From: Deltaproteobacteria bacterium
GTDB lineage: Bacteria; Desulfobacterota; DSM-4660; Desulfatiglandales; HGW-15
Length of the DNA stretch: 16,745 bases
Assembly: GCA_020342025.1 (NCBI GenBank)
Contig: CP070840.1
Span: 2,237,676-2,254,420, forward strand
Reading direction: 5' to 3'
Part shown: piece by piece, positions 1 through 7,166 of the stretch
Layout of the letters: the number at the start of each line of letters is the position of its first letter
Numbering within the stretch: the stretch's first letter is position 1
Translations under genes and position numbers: made by a program
The notes under the pieces: model-generated
Told to the model about the DNA's origin: nothing
Database searches by the model: none
What the model saw: the letters and a program-made list of their open reading frames with translations, nothing else

Positions 1-298
1 GCCTCACCATGTCAAAGACCTTACCCATGGTCAGATTCCATTCTGTTTTGCAGGTGACGCCCAAATATCGCTCGTAATGCCCAAAATCCATATCCACTTC
101 ACCGCCATCATCCAGCACAAACACCTCGCCGTGCTCAAAAGGGTTCATGTTCCCTGGATCCACATTGAGATATCCATCACATTTGATGGGGATGATTTTG
201 AGTCTTGAAGAGAGAAGATGGCCTATGGAGGCGGCAGCTATCCCTTTTCCTAGGCCTGATAAGACTCCACCGGTGACGATGATGTATTTGGTGGGCAT
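1..298 (-). CDS. pyrG: CTP synthase, N-terminal part (truncated by window edge)
   Basis: The 99 visible codons encode the start of the amidoligase (synthetase) domain of CTP synthase, the cytosolic enzyme that aminates UTP to CTP using ATP and glutamine. The P-loop-like [10 protein letters not shown] lies at residues 10-19, NVDPG follows near residue 45, and HGEVFV and FGHYER match family signatures. Several normally invariant spots differ: KCDGY replaces [15 protein letters not shown] replaces ETDLDLGHYE, and NLTMGKVF replaces the usual N-TTG-IY. This points to a divergent subfamily. The glutaminase half lies outside the window. The start chosen is ATG at 298, where family similarity begins, but it has no Shine-Dalgarno sequence. 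An in-frame ATG at 379 would add 27 residues ([12 protein letters not shown]...) and also lacks one. It is divergent from der. Family assignment is firm; the start is not. Confidence 0.9.
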   Translation of the reverse strand, partial: MPTKYIIVTGGVLSGLGKGIAAASIGHLLSSRLKIIPIKCDGYLNVDPGNMNPFEHGEVFVLDDGGEVDMDFGHYERYLGVTCKTEWNLTMGKVFDMVR

Positions 299-367
299 TT
301 CTAAAGATGATTTAACGGAAGCGATATTTGAGAAGAAATTATCCGGATTCCGGTATTTAGTCAAGTC

Positions 368-391
368 ATAAAATCGCATTATCGATTTTAT
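368..391. promoter_or_regulatory. Perfect 9-bp inverted repeat between pyrG and der, operator-like
   Basis: ATAAAATCG (368-376) and CGATTTTAT (383-391) are perfect inverted copies around a 6-base centre, CATTAT. The centre contains the complement of the alternative pyrG start ATG (379-377). On the minus strand the right side overlaps an A/T-rich TATATAAAAT stretch that could serve as a -10 region for pyrG. The dyad is seen directly; a role as repressor site or mRNA hairpin is inference. Confidence 0.4.
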
Positions 392-404
392 ATAAGGAAT
401 CGTC

Positions 405-432
405 TTGACCCTCACACAAAAGCCGGTAAGAT
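405..432 (+). promoter_or_regulatory. Candidate promoter for der
   Basis: TTGACC at 405-410 is separated by 16 bases from TAAGAT at 427-432, which resembles a sigma-70 -35/-10 pair with 5/6 and 4/6 matches. It would start transcription about 25 bases upstream of the der ATG. The der ribosome binding site GGAGG is at 447-451. No other good hexamer pair was seen between the divergent genes on this strand. Confidence 0.4.
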
Positions 433-463
433 TAAAGAGCTGTGTTGGAGGGAAATATTTTCA

Positions 464-1786
464 ATGACAACTGGACCCATGTCTTCCATAATCGCCATAG
501 TGGGACGGCCCAACGTGGGCAAATCGACCCTATTTAATCGTCTCTCCAGGTCAAGAGATGCCCTTGTGGACGATGAACCGGGCATAACAAGGGATCGTCT
601 CTACGCCTATATACATTGGGAAGACACACCACTGACGATTATAGATACCGGAGGTTTTGATGATTCAGGCCATGAACCCCTGATAAGAAAAGTTAGAGAG
701 CAGGTGGGAAAGGCCATAGAGGAGGCAGACATAATCATTTTCATGGTTGATGGCCGTCAGGGCATCATGCCGGGGGATGAAGACATAGCTGATCTACTGC
801 GCCGGTCCCAAAAGAAGGTGTTTCTATTGGTCAACAAGATCGACGGACCCGAACACGATCATTTGGTCAATGATTTCTTTGGCCTGGGCATGGAGGATGC
901 CTATCCGGTTTCTGCTGCCCACGGTTACGGCGTGAAGGCCATCATGGAGCAGGTGGTCTCTGATCTGCCCAAGGATGAACCCGAGAAGGAAGATAACGGT
1001 CGGATTCGGGTGGCGGTATTGGGAAGGCCCAACGTAGGCAAGTCATCCCTAATAAACCGGATCCTAGGTTTTGAACGGCTCTTGGTAAGCGAGCTGCCGG
1101 GGACGACTCGCGATTCTGTGGATATCCTTTTCAATTGGCACGGTAAAGAATACCTCTTGATAGATACAGCCGGCATCCGGAGGAGAGGGCGAGTCAAAGA
1201 AAAGATAGAAAAATTCTCCATGATTAAGGCCCTCAGAAGTCTCGACCGATCTCATGTGGCCGTGATTCTCCTTGACGCCGAAGCCGGTATTGCAGAACAG
1301 GACGCCCGAATCTGTGGCTATGCCTTTGAGCGAGGACGCGGTCTTATCCTTGCGGTTAACAAGTGGGACCTTGTGAAAAAAAATGCTGAGAAAAAAAGAC
1401 TTCTGGATGCGGCCATAGAAAGACAACTCCAATTCGTCTCCTTTGCGCCCAGGGTGAACCTTTCAGCCCTCACTGGCGAACGGGTGAAAAAGCTGTTTGA
1501 GAGAATTGAGCTCCTGTACGGTCAATTTTGTAAAAGGTTAAGCACAGGAGCGGTCAATAAGGCCTTAGAGGACATGACTCGAAGAAATCCCCCGCCAAGA
1601 ATAGGCCGGGGCAGCCTCAAGTTTTATTATGGAACCCAGACCCGCATCAGGCCTCCCACTTTTGTGGTCTTCGCAAATAGACCGGACAAGATCCATTTTT
1701 CCTATAAACGTTTCATGGTGAACCAACTCAGAGAACAATTTGATCTCACGCACACACCCATAAGACTGATGTTCAGGAAGAAATGA
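464..1786 (+). CDS. der: Ribosome biogenesis GTPase Der (EngA)
   Basis: Der is a cytosolic double-GTPase needed for maturation of the 50S ribosomal subunit. This 440-residue protein has the full family layout and length. G domain 1 has GRPNVGKS (14-21), PGITRD (39-44), DTGG (61-64) and NKID (124-127). G domain 2 has GRPNVGKS (187-194), PGTTRD (212-217), DTAG (234-237) and NKWD (299-302). A KH-like domain runs from about 355 to the end (PIRLMFRKK). All nucleotide-binding motifs are intact. Start choice: GGAGG at 447-451 is 12 bases before ATG 464, whereas the next in-frame ATG (479) is 27 bases away, so 464 is preferred. The next gene begins 21 bases after the stop on the same strand, so the two are probably co-transcribed. 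Confidence 0.97.
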   Translation: MTTGPMSSIIAIVGRPNVGKSTLFNRLSRSRDALVDDEPGITRDRLYAYIHWEDTPLTIIDTGGFDDSGHEPLIRKVREQVGKAIEEADIIIFMVDGRQGIMPGDEDIADLLRRSQKKVFLLVNKIDGPEHDHLVNDFFGLGMEDAYPVSAAHGYGVKAIMEQVVSDLPKDEPEKEDNGRIRVAVLGRPNVGKSSLINRILGFERLLVSELPGTTRDSVDILFNWHGKEYLLIDTAGIRRRGRVKEKIEKFSMIKALRSLDRSHVAVILLDAEAGIAEQDARICGYAFERGRGLILAVNKWDLVKKNAEKKRLLDAAIERQLQFVSFAPRVNLSALTGERVKKLFERIELLYGQFCKRLSTGAVNKALEDMTRRNPPPRIGRGSLKFYYGTQTRIRPPTFVVFANRPDKIHFSYKRFMVNQLREQFDLTHTPIRLMFRKK

Positions 1787-1807
1787 GGGATGAATAGGAG
1801 GTCTTGA

Positions 1808-2185
1808 ATGATGCAAATAACAATAACTGTTGGGGATTTGTCTATGGAAGCTGAATTGAACGATTCTCCCACTGCCAAGAAAGTGGCAGAGGCCCTGCCT
1901 ATAACCACCTCCTTCAGTACCTGGGGGGAAGAGATCTATTTCCCCATTCCGGTCCATGCCGAACTGGATGAAACGGCCCGAGAGGTGGTGGAATTGGGAG
2001 ATTTAGGGTACTGGCCCACAGGGAATGCCTTCTGCATTTTTTTCGGCCAGACGCCCATGAGTGAACCAGAAAAAATTGTTCCAGCCAGCGCGGTAAACAT
2101 CATCGGTAAAGTGATCGGGGATGCCGCAAAATTCAAACAGGTTATGGGCGAAAGAAATGTGAGCCTGGAACCAGTGGTTCCATAG
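1808..2185 (+). CDS. Cyclophilin-like fold protein (TM1367 type)
   Basis: This 125-residue protein matches the small cyclophilin-like family typified by Thermotoga TM1367. It starts with the pattern ITITVGDLSMEAELNDSPTA, followed by ALPITTSFSTWGEEIYFPIP, then GDLGYWPTGNAFCIFFGQTP. These segments are typical of the family's beta-barrel, which resembles cyclophilin but generally lacks proven peptidyl-prolyl isomerase activity. It has no signal peptide and is probably cytosolic. An ideal ribosome binding site, AGGAGG (1796-1801), precedes ATG 1808; an immediately following ATG at 1811 is the alternative. It sits 21 bases after der and likely shares its transcript. Its stop is only 24 bases from the convergent recD2 stop, with no hairpin terminator between them. 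Biological role is unknown. Confidence 0.88.
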   Translation: MMQITITVGDLSMEAELNDSPTAKKVAEALPITTSFSTWGEEIYFPIPVHAELDETAREVVELGDLGYWPTGNAFCIFFGQTPMSEPEKIVPASAVNIIGKVIGDAAKFKQVMGERNVSLEPVVP

Positions 2186-2209
2186 AAATTTCCAAATTGC
2201 GTGAGTCTT

Positions 2210-4435
2210 TTAGGAGCGCTTCAATCTTTCGGCCAGATAGGTATACCTCCTCATTATTCTGTCATTGCTTACCCCTATGGCCAGGGCCTCTTTGCTTCCC
2301 ACCATAACGACCAACTTCTTTCCTCTGGTCACAGCGGTGTAAATCAAGTTCCTCTGAAGAAGCACATAGTGCTGCGACAGGATGGGAATAACAATGGCCT
2401 CGTACTCACTACCTTGCGATTTGTGGACAGAGATGGCATAGGCAAGTGCCACTTCATCAAGTTCCGAGAAATCGTAGGGAACCGGTATGCCGTCGAAGGT
2501 TACGGTGACCTGCTGACTCTCCTGATCAATGGAGGTGAGTCTCCCGATGTCCCCATTGAATACCTCCTTTTCATAGTTGTTTCTTATCTGCATAACCTTG
2601 TCTCTAAGGCGAAATACCTTTTCACCCTTGGCTATCTGGACCTTCGACGGGTTCATGGCATCCTGCAGCTTCATATTCAGATTTTCTACGCCCACCACGC
2701 CCTTATGCATGGGGGAGAGCACCTGAACATCATCAATGGGGTGAAAGTTGAAACGTTTGGGGATACGTTCACACACCAACTCCATGATGATATCGAGGGC
2801 TTGCTCAGGATCATCCTGTTCGATGAAATAGAAATCCTCCAGGTTCTCTTTGGCTGGTTTGAGCTTTGGGATAACCCCATTGTTAATCTTGTGGGCATTG
2901 ACGACGATTAGGCTCTCACCAGCTTGTCGGAAGATCTCTTTCAGCTCCACCACGGGGACCACATTTGATCTAATGATGTCCTTAAGGACACTGCCCGGGC
3001 CCACAGAGGGGAGCTGATTCACATCTCCAACCATAATCAAGGTGGCCTCTGCGGGCACCGCCTTGAGTAGATGGTACATGAGGATGGTATCCACCATGGA
3101 GACCTCATCTAGGATGAGGACATCCACTTCCAGCGGACGATCATGGTTTCGCTGAAAACCTCCTTTCTGGAAGCTGTATTCCAGCATTCTGTGGATGGTT
3201 CTTGCTGGATAACTGGTTGCCTCACTCATCCGCTTTGATGCCCGCCCAGTGGGAGCAGCCAGGAGAATTCTGGCACCAACCGCCCTGTAGATCTGGATAA
3301 CCGCATTGATAATTGTGGTCTTTCCCGTGCCAGGTCCCCCCGTGATCACCATGACCTTATCGGATATGGCCCCCTTTACCGCCTCAATCTGTTTTGAGGC
3401 CAACTTCAGATTGATTTTTCCCTGGACCCATTGAATGGCCTTGTCCTCGTCCATCTTGCGGATCCGTTTTGGTGAGGAAATCAACCGGGCGAAATGATTG
3501 GCAATGCCCGTTTCTGAGGTGTGGAATTGTGCCAGATAGACGGCCTTTTGATTGGGGACAAATTCCTCCAATTCCAGGTTGAGATCCTCCATAATAACTT
3601 TTCCATCATAGGCAATATTGCCAAAGGCTTTGAGGATAACCTCTCGATCCACCTCTAAGATTTCTTTGCACTTCTCTATTAAGCGCTCATACGGATAATA
3701 CACATGTCCATCGTCTGAGAGTTGGGCAAGCACGTAGAGGATACCCGCCTCTGCTCTCACAGGAGCACTCTTCTCAAAACCGAGCCTCTGCGCGATCCTG
3801 TCAGCGCTCTGAAATCCGATGCCATAGATGTCCGTGGCAAGGGTATAAGGATTCCTCTTCAACACGGAGATGGCGTTTTGCCCGTATCTCCTAAAGATCT
3901 TCGTTGCATATGCTGAACTCACACCATGGCCTTGGAGAAAAATCATGACCTCTCTAATATCTTTCTGGTCTTCCCATGCCCTCCTTATCATGCCCACGCG
4001 TTGGCGGCCGATTCCCTCAACTTTCTCTAGATCCTCTATACGACTATCGATAACTTCAAGCGTCTTTTCTCCAAATTTTTCCACGATTCGAGAGGCCATC
4101 ACAGGCCCTATCCCCTTTATGAGACCAGATCCAAGATACCTTCTCATGCCTTCCAAAGAGGAGGGGACCACGCTACGATGGCTTATCACCTTGAACTGTC
4201 GGCCAAACTTAGGGTGGTCCACCCAGGCACCCTTCATCTTTATGAGCTCACCCGGCCTTGGCGCTATGAGGTTGCCTACAGCAGTTATGGGTTCTGAATA
4301 TCCGGCAACCTTTATCCTGGCAACGGTGTATCCCGTCTCCTCATTGGTATAGGTGATGCGCTCAATCTGTCCGTCAAGCTCTTTGACGGAAGATCTGTCC
4401 GATTTGGTTGGTCTGCTATTGGATAAAGTTATCAT
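2210..4435 (-). CDS. recD2: ATP-dependent RecD-like DNA helicase (RecD2)
   Basis: RecD2 is a stand-alone superfamily 1B 5'-3' helicase of RecBC-independent repair, related to the RecD subunit. Counting from ATG 4435 (741 residues), an N-terminal OB-like segment (ITYTNEETGYTVARIKV) is followed by helix-hairpin-helix segments near 103-123, 136-154 and 195-219. The motor then shows Walker A GGPGTGKT (366-373), Walker B LDEVSMVD (to 449), GDVNQLPSVGPGS (470-482), HKSQGSE (671-677) and TAVTRGK (to 706). All helicase motifs are intact and the length is normal. Start choice is uncertain: ATG 4435 has no clear Shine-Dalgarno sequence. The reading frame stays open to TTG 4492, adding 19 lysine/tyrosine-rich residues unlike the family start, so 4435 is preferred. 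It is divergent from the crotonase gene and convergent with the cyclophilin-like gene. Confidence 0.95.
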   Translation of the reverse strand: MITLSNSRPTKSDRSSVKELDGQIERITYTNEETGYTVARIKVAGYSEPITAVGNLIAPRPGELIKMKGAWVDHPKFGRQFKVISHRSVVPSSLEGMRRYLGSGLIKGIGPVMASRIVEKFGEKTLEVIDSRIEDLEKVEGIGRQRVGMIRRAWEDQKDIREVMIFLQGHGVSSAYATKIFRRYGQNAISVLKRNPYTLATDIYGIGFQSADRIAQRLGFEKSAPVRAEAGILYVLAQLSDDGHVYYPYERLIEKCKEILEVDREVILKAFGNIAYDGKVIMEDLNLELEEFVPNQKAVYLAQFHTSETGIANHFARLISSPKRIRKMDEDKAIQWVQGKINLKLASKQIEAVKGAISDKVMVITGGPGTGKTTIINAVIQIYRAVGARILLAAPTGRASKRMSEATSYPARTIHRMLEYSFQKGGFQRNHDRPLEVDVLILDEVSMVDTILMYHLLKAVPAEATLIMVGDVNQLPSVGPGSVLKDIIRSNVVPVVELKEIFRQAGESLIVVNAHKINNGVIPKLKPAKENLEDFYFIEQDDPEQALDIIMELVCERIPKRFNFHPIDDVQVLSPMHKGVVGVENLNMKLQDAMNPSKVQIAKGEKVFRLRDKVMQIRNNYEKEVFNGDIGRLTSIDQESQQVTVTFDGIPVPYDFSELDEVALAYAISVHKSQGSEYEAIVIPILSQHYVLLQRNLIYTAVTRGKKLVVMVGSKEALAIGVSNDRIMRRYTYLAERLKRS

Positions 4436-4440
4436 CGTGG

Positions 4441-4453
4441 CTTTTGTCAAAAG
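4441..4453. promoter_or_regulatory. Short dyad just upstream of recD2
   Basis: CTTTTGTCAAAAG is a perfect 6-bp inverted repeat with a single central base, five bases upstream of the recD2 ATG in the 80-base divergent spacer. A/T-rich TATACTATAAAAT-like sequence (4475-4490, minus strand) could hold the recD2 -10 region, which would put the dyad in the 5' leader. An operator role is inference from symmetry and position only. Confidence 0.25.
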
Positions 4454-4515
4454 TTCACTTTTAATCCACAACAAAATTTTATAGTATATCAACCATTTCT
4501 ATTCAAGGAGGTAAA

Positions 4516-5283
4516 ATGCATTTCTCTGACATCATATACCGAAAATCACCGCCCGTGGCCACCATCTCCATGAACAGACCCGAGACTAAAAATGCCTTCA
4601 CGCCTGAAATGATGGATAGCATCTGCCAGGCACTCAAAGAGGCCAAAGCCGATCCCGATGTGAAGGTCATCATTCTCACCGGAGAAGGTGGCGCCTTCAG
4701 TGCAGGAGGAAATCTCAAAGAGATGGCGAAGGGGGAATTAACCTCCTGGAAAATGAAAGACATGTTATGGGATCATATCCAGAGAGTCCCGCTCCTCCTG
4801 GAAGATGTGGATAAACCTGTAATCGCGGCCATTGACGGCCCTGCCTATGGGGGAGGATTTGATATGACCTTGGCCTGCGATTTGAGAGTCGCCTCAGAAC
4901 GTGCCACATTGAGTTCCACCTTTGTACAGATTGGCTTGGCTCCTGGAGACGGTGGAGCCTATTTCTTGCCCCGGATCGTGGGTCTCAGCAAGGCCCTTGA
5001 CATCCTTCTAAGAGGGCGAGTCATCAAGATGAAGGAGGCCTTGAGCTTGGGCCTAGTGGATAAGGTGGTCCCTGTGGAAGGATTCTCTGAGGCGGTGAGA
5101 GACTATGCCATGAAAATCGCCCAATGGCCCCTGCCCTCACTGAGAGCCGTAAAAAGGGCTGTGTATCAAGGGCTGAGATCTGATTTGAGAGGACATCTGG
5201 ACTACATCTCCTCTCAGCTTGCGTTACTTAGTCAGACAGAGGAGCACCGGGCGGCTGTGCAAAAGATATTGGAAAAGAAATAG
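4516..5283 (+). CDS. Enoyl-CoA hydratase/isomerase (crotonase) family protein
   Basis: This 255-residue cytosolic protein has the crotonase fold used in acyl-CoA chemistry such as beta-oxidation or aromatic-acid degradation. The two oxyanion-hole segments are present: AFSAGGNLKEM (about 60-70) and DGPAYGGGFD (107-116). The acidic residues differ from hydratases: aspartate 116 stands where hydratase has Glu144 (rat numbering), and phenylalanine 136 stands where it has the catalytic Glu164. Asp145 in PGDGG lies close to the place of the second aspartate of dienoyl-CoA isomerases. Hydratase activity is therefore unlikely; an isomerase or thioesterase-like reaction is more plausible, with the substrate unknown. 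AAGGAGG at 4505-4511 sets the ATG. It stands alone, divergent from recD2, and is followed by an interspersed repeat. Family is certain, reaction is not. Confidence 0.92.
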   Translation: MHFSDIIYRKSPPVATISMNRPETKNAFTPEMMDSICQALKEAKADPDVKVIILTGEGGAFSAGGNLKEMAKGELTSWKMKDMLWDHIQRVPLLLEDVDKPVIAAIDGPAYGGGFDMTLACDLRVASERATLSSTFVQIGLAPGDGGAYFLPRIVGLSKALDILLRGRVIKMKEALSLGLVDKVVPVEGFSEAVRDYAMKIAQWPLPSLRAVKRAVYQGLRSDLRGHLDYISSQLALLSQTEEHRAAVQKILEKK

Positions 5284-5297
5284 AGAAGATCCCTTTC

Positions 5298-5535
5298 GAG
5301 GCTGTCGAAAAACCGGCTTCTGAGAGGCTGATGGAAAATGTCCAGATGCAAGGCTTCCGAAACCGGGGACCCGCCCGCAGGGTGGGTAGTCCAAGCGAAG
5401 CGCGGACAAATCCCGAGGAATGAGGCGTACATAGAAGTAAGCCGTAGTGACGAGGGATAAGGGTAACGCAGCCCTTCGACTTTGCTCAGGGCCGCGAGCT
5501 TGTCGAACGGCAGATGGGCGTTTTCCGACAGCTTC
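5298..5535. repeat. Interspersed MITE-like repeat with inverted ends and nested hairpins
   Basis: The 238-bp element has inverted ends: GAGGCTGTCGAAAAAC (5298-5313) and GTTTTCCGACAGCTTC (5520-5535) pair at 14 of 16 positions. Inside are a GC-rich hairpin (ACCCGCCC, GCA loop, GGGTGGGT at 5369-5387), a GAGGAATGAGGCGTAC...GCCGTAGTGACGAGGG block (about 5415-5458), and a second palindrome (5472-5510). The ends and the middle block resemble, from memory, short repeats scattered through Desulfobacterota genomes. It encodes no convincing protein. It exactly fills the space between two convergent stops (5283 and 5551) and may also end transcription from both sides, although no U-tract is seen. Confidence 0.6.
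5472..5510. repeat. REP-like palindrome nested in the larger repeat
   Basis: CCCTTCGAC (5472-5480) and GTCGAACGG (5502-5510) pair at 8 of 9 positions. The inner part adds GCTC (5484-5487) against GAGC (5496-5499). The motif GAGCTTGTCGAA is the core of a widespread extragenic palindrome (CCCTTCGACAAGCTCAGGGC type). The slightly imperfect pairing suggests an old copy inserted in, or captured by, the surrounding element. Confidence 0.5.
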
Positions 5536-5550
5536 TTCTATGATCTACCG

Positions 5551-6396
5551 TTATTTTGATATCCCCAGCAATCGAGCGGCGTTCTCCCCTGCAATCCCCT
5601 TAAACGACTCTGCTGAGAGGTCAGAAGTCCCCATCTCTTCGAAGTATCGCCCCGGCTTCAGAAGTGGATAGTCGCTACCGAAGAGTATCTTGTCATGCCC
5701 AATAATTTCGCTGGCCACCCTGTATATATCAGGGGCGTAGAGGTAAGGAGAAGCTGCCGTATCAAACCAGACATTCTTCAGCACCTCTCGGACCTCCTTT
5801 TTCATTAAGCCATAAAAGAAAAGACCTCCCCCCCAGTGGGCGAGGACGATGCGGTTTGATGGGTATGCCTTCAGGAAGTTGTATAGCTGGCTGAGATTGA
5901 TGGGCCTCTTCCCTGGATACTGATGTCCCACGGGCTCATTCGTATGGAGAAGAAGGGGAACCTCATATTGGGCACATATTTTCATGATGTCCTGGAAGGA
6001 GCCCATCTCCTCCGGAGACAGGTCAGAATGATAAATGGCTAGCTCACCCGCACCTGAAAGACCCGCCTCCAGGCATCTCACTGCTTCTTTCGGTCCACTG
6101 GAGGACAGGGGCGAAAAACAGCAAAAACCTACAAATCTGTCAGGGTAACGCTCAACCGACTCTATGATGTAGTCGTTGTGCCGTCTGAAATGCTCATCCT
6201 TCTGCCAGGGAAATCCAAAAATGACCGACCTGTGAACCCCCTCCTCATCCATGTTTTGGAGAAGTTCTTTCCTGCCCACGAGTTTTGATTCTGGGGAACG
6301 GTAGAGGCTTTCGAATGCAGGCTCTTCTGGAAAAAAGAGGTCCCTCTGATCCCTGAAAAAGGGGGGGAATATATGGGTGTGGAAATCGATGATCAT
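5551..6396 (-). CDS. Amidohydrolase family metal-dependent hydrolase (amidohydrolase 2 type)
   Basis: This 281-residue TIM-barrel protein belongs to the amidohydrolase 2 branch (PF04909-like), which includes decarboxylases and hydrolases of carboxylic or aromatic acids. The metal-site pattern is complete: DFHTH (4-8) gives the two N-terminal histidines, His151 is in PLLLHTN, His187 is in VLAHWGG, and Asp242 is in LFGSDYP. The C-terminal end (GENAARLLGI) is typical of the family. There is no signal peptide. Its ATG overlaps the TGA of the upstream thioredoxin-lipoprotein gene by four bases (ATGA), so translation is probably coupled. The natural substrate cannot be read from the sequence. The stop lies 16 bases from the interspersed repeat. 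Confidence 0.88.
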   Translation of the reverse strand: MIIDFHTHIFPPFFRDQRDLFFPEEPAFESLYRSPESKLVGRKELLQNMDEEGVHRSVIFGFPWQKDEHFRRHNDYIIESVERYPDRFVGFCCFSPLSSSGPKEAVRCLEAGLSGAGELAIYHSDLSPEEMGSFQDIMKICAQYEVPLLLHTNEPVGHQYPGKRPINLSQLYNFLKAYPSNRIVLAHWGGGLFFYGLMKKEVREVLKNVWFDTAASPYLYAPDIYRVASEIIGHDKILFGSDYPLLKPGRYFEEMGTSDLSAESFKGIAGENAARLLGISK

Positions 6397-6908
6397 TCAA
6401 GCACTTTTTGGAGTGACTTCTCTACAGCCCCTGGCGCATAGCCCACAATTTTGTCTGCAAGTTTACCCTCCCGGGTGATGACAAAGAGAGTGGGTATGGC
6501 CATACTTGCCGTACCGAAATAATCCATTGCCACCTTTTGGTCGGCTCGTAATACGGGGTAATTCATCTGAAATGCCTCTTTAAATGCCATAATGTACGTG
6601 TCAGGAAACAGCTCTGGGTCATCCATGGAGATCCCAAGGACAACCACACCCTGATCCCTATATTTTTTTTGGAGTTCCACCAATTCAGGAATGGATATGC
6701 GACAAGGAGCACACCAGCTGGCCCAAAAATCCAGAAGAACGATTTTTCCCCTGTATTTCTTTAGGGAAACGCTGTCTCCGCTTAGATCTCTAAGGGTGAA
6801 ATCGGGCGCTGTCTGTAATGCCTCCACTTCTTTGTCACACCCATAGAGGAAAACAAGAAGGATAAGCGACCCGAAAAACCAAATTCTTGATGGTGAACTA
6901 AAAATCAT
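6393..6908 (-). CDS. TlpA-family thioredoxin-like lipoprotein
   Basis: The product is a membrane-anchored thiol-disulfide oxidoreductase of the TlpA/ResA group, acting outside the cytoplasm on disulfides or in cytochrome c maturation. Counted from ATG 6908 (171 residues), a hydrophobic leader (9-22) ends in the lipobox LYGC, giving lipidated Cys24. Asp25 follows, which in E. coli would favour retention in the inner membrane. The thioredoxin domain starts with APDFTLRDLSGD, has the active site WCAPC (65-69), and the cis-proline motif AIPT (138-141 region). Start choice: GGAGG lies 4 bases upstream of ATG 6908, while ATG 6938 has no such site, so the shorter form is preferred. It is the first gene of a two-gene unit with the amidohydrolase. 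The exact redox partner is unknown. Confidence 0.92.
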   Translation of the reverse strand: MIFSSPSRIWFFGSLILLVFLYGCDKEVEALQTAPDFTLRDLSGDSVSLKKYRGKIVLLDFWASWCAPCRISIPELVELQKKYRDQGVVVLGISMDDPELFPDTYIMAFKEAFQMNYPVLRADQKVAMDYFGTASMAIPTLFVITREGKLADKIVGYAPGAVEKSLQKVLE

Positions 6909-7134
6909 CGATCCTCCGTTTTTTAGCTCATTAGTCATTGGTCACTTGTCCTTATTTGAATGACCCGCATGGGATTTTCATTGGTTCTCAAGAAAACAAT
7001 TTTGGGGAAAGCGCGTAACTCGGTTTTCCAATTGCCCATTAGAATCTAAGTGAAGCTCCCCGCACGAAGTCGAGTGAATTTAGTCACCAGAAAAGCGAAA
7101 ATCAAAAAAAGTTTCCTTATTTACCCTACTATCA

Positions 7135-7140
7135 TATAAT
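7135..7140 (+). promoter_or_regulatory. Candidate -10 element for the Memo-family gene
   Basis: A perfect TATAAT hexamer lies 26 bases upstream of the ATG at 7167, in the 258-base divergent spacer. The region 17 bases upstream (TTTCCT, 7112-7117) is a poor -35 element, so the promoter may be weak or activator-dependent. The rest of the spacer shows no further clear signal. Confidence 0.35.
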
Positions 7141-7166
7141 CTGGCAAGAAAATTTGAGGATTGACG

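Noticed and set aside
2201..2911. A 236-codon plus-strand frame
   Set aside because: It lies entirely opposite the recD2 helicase core, whose motifs are intact, and has no family-like features or ribosome site.
5298..5535. CRISPR-like or tandem repeat array
   Set aside because: The repeats are inverted and nested, not direct and evenly spaced, and no spacers are present.
5447..5671. A 74-codon plus-strand frame spanning the repeat end and the amidohydrolase 3' part
   Set aside because: It mixes repeat sequence with the antisense of a well-supported gene and has no ribosome binding site.
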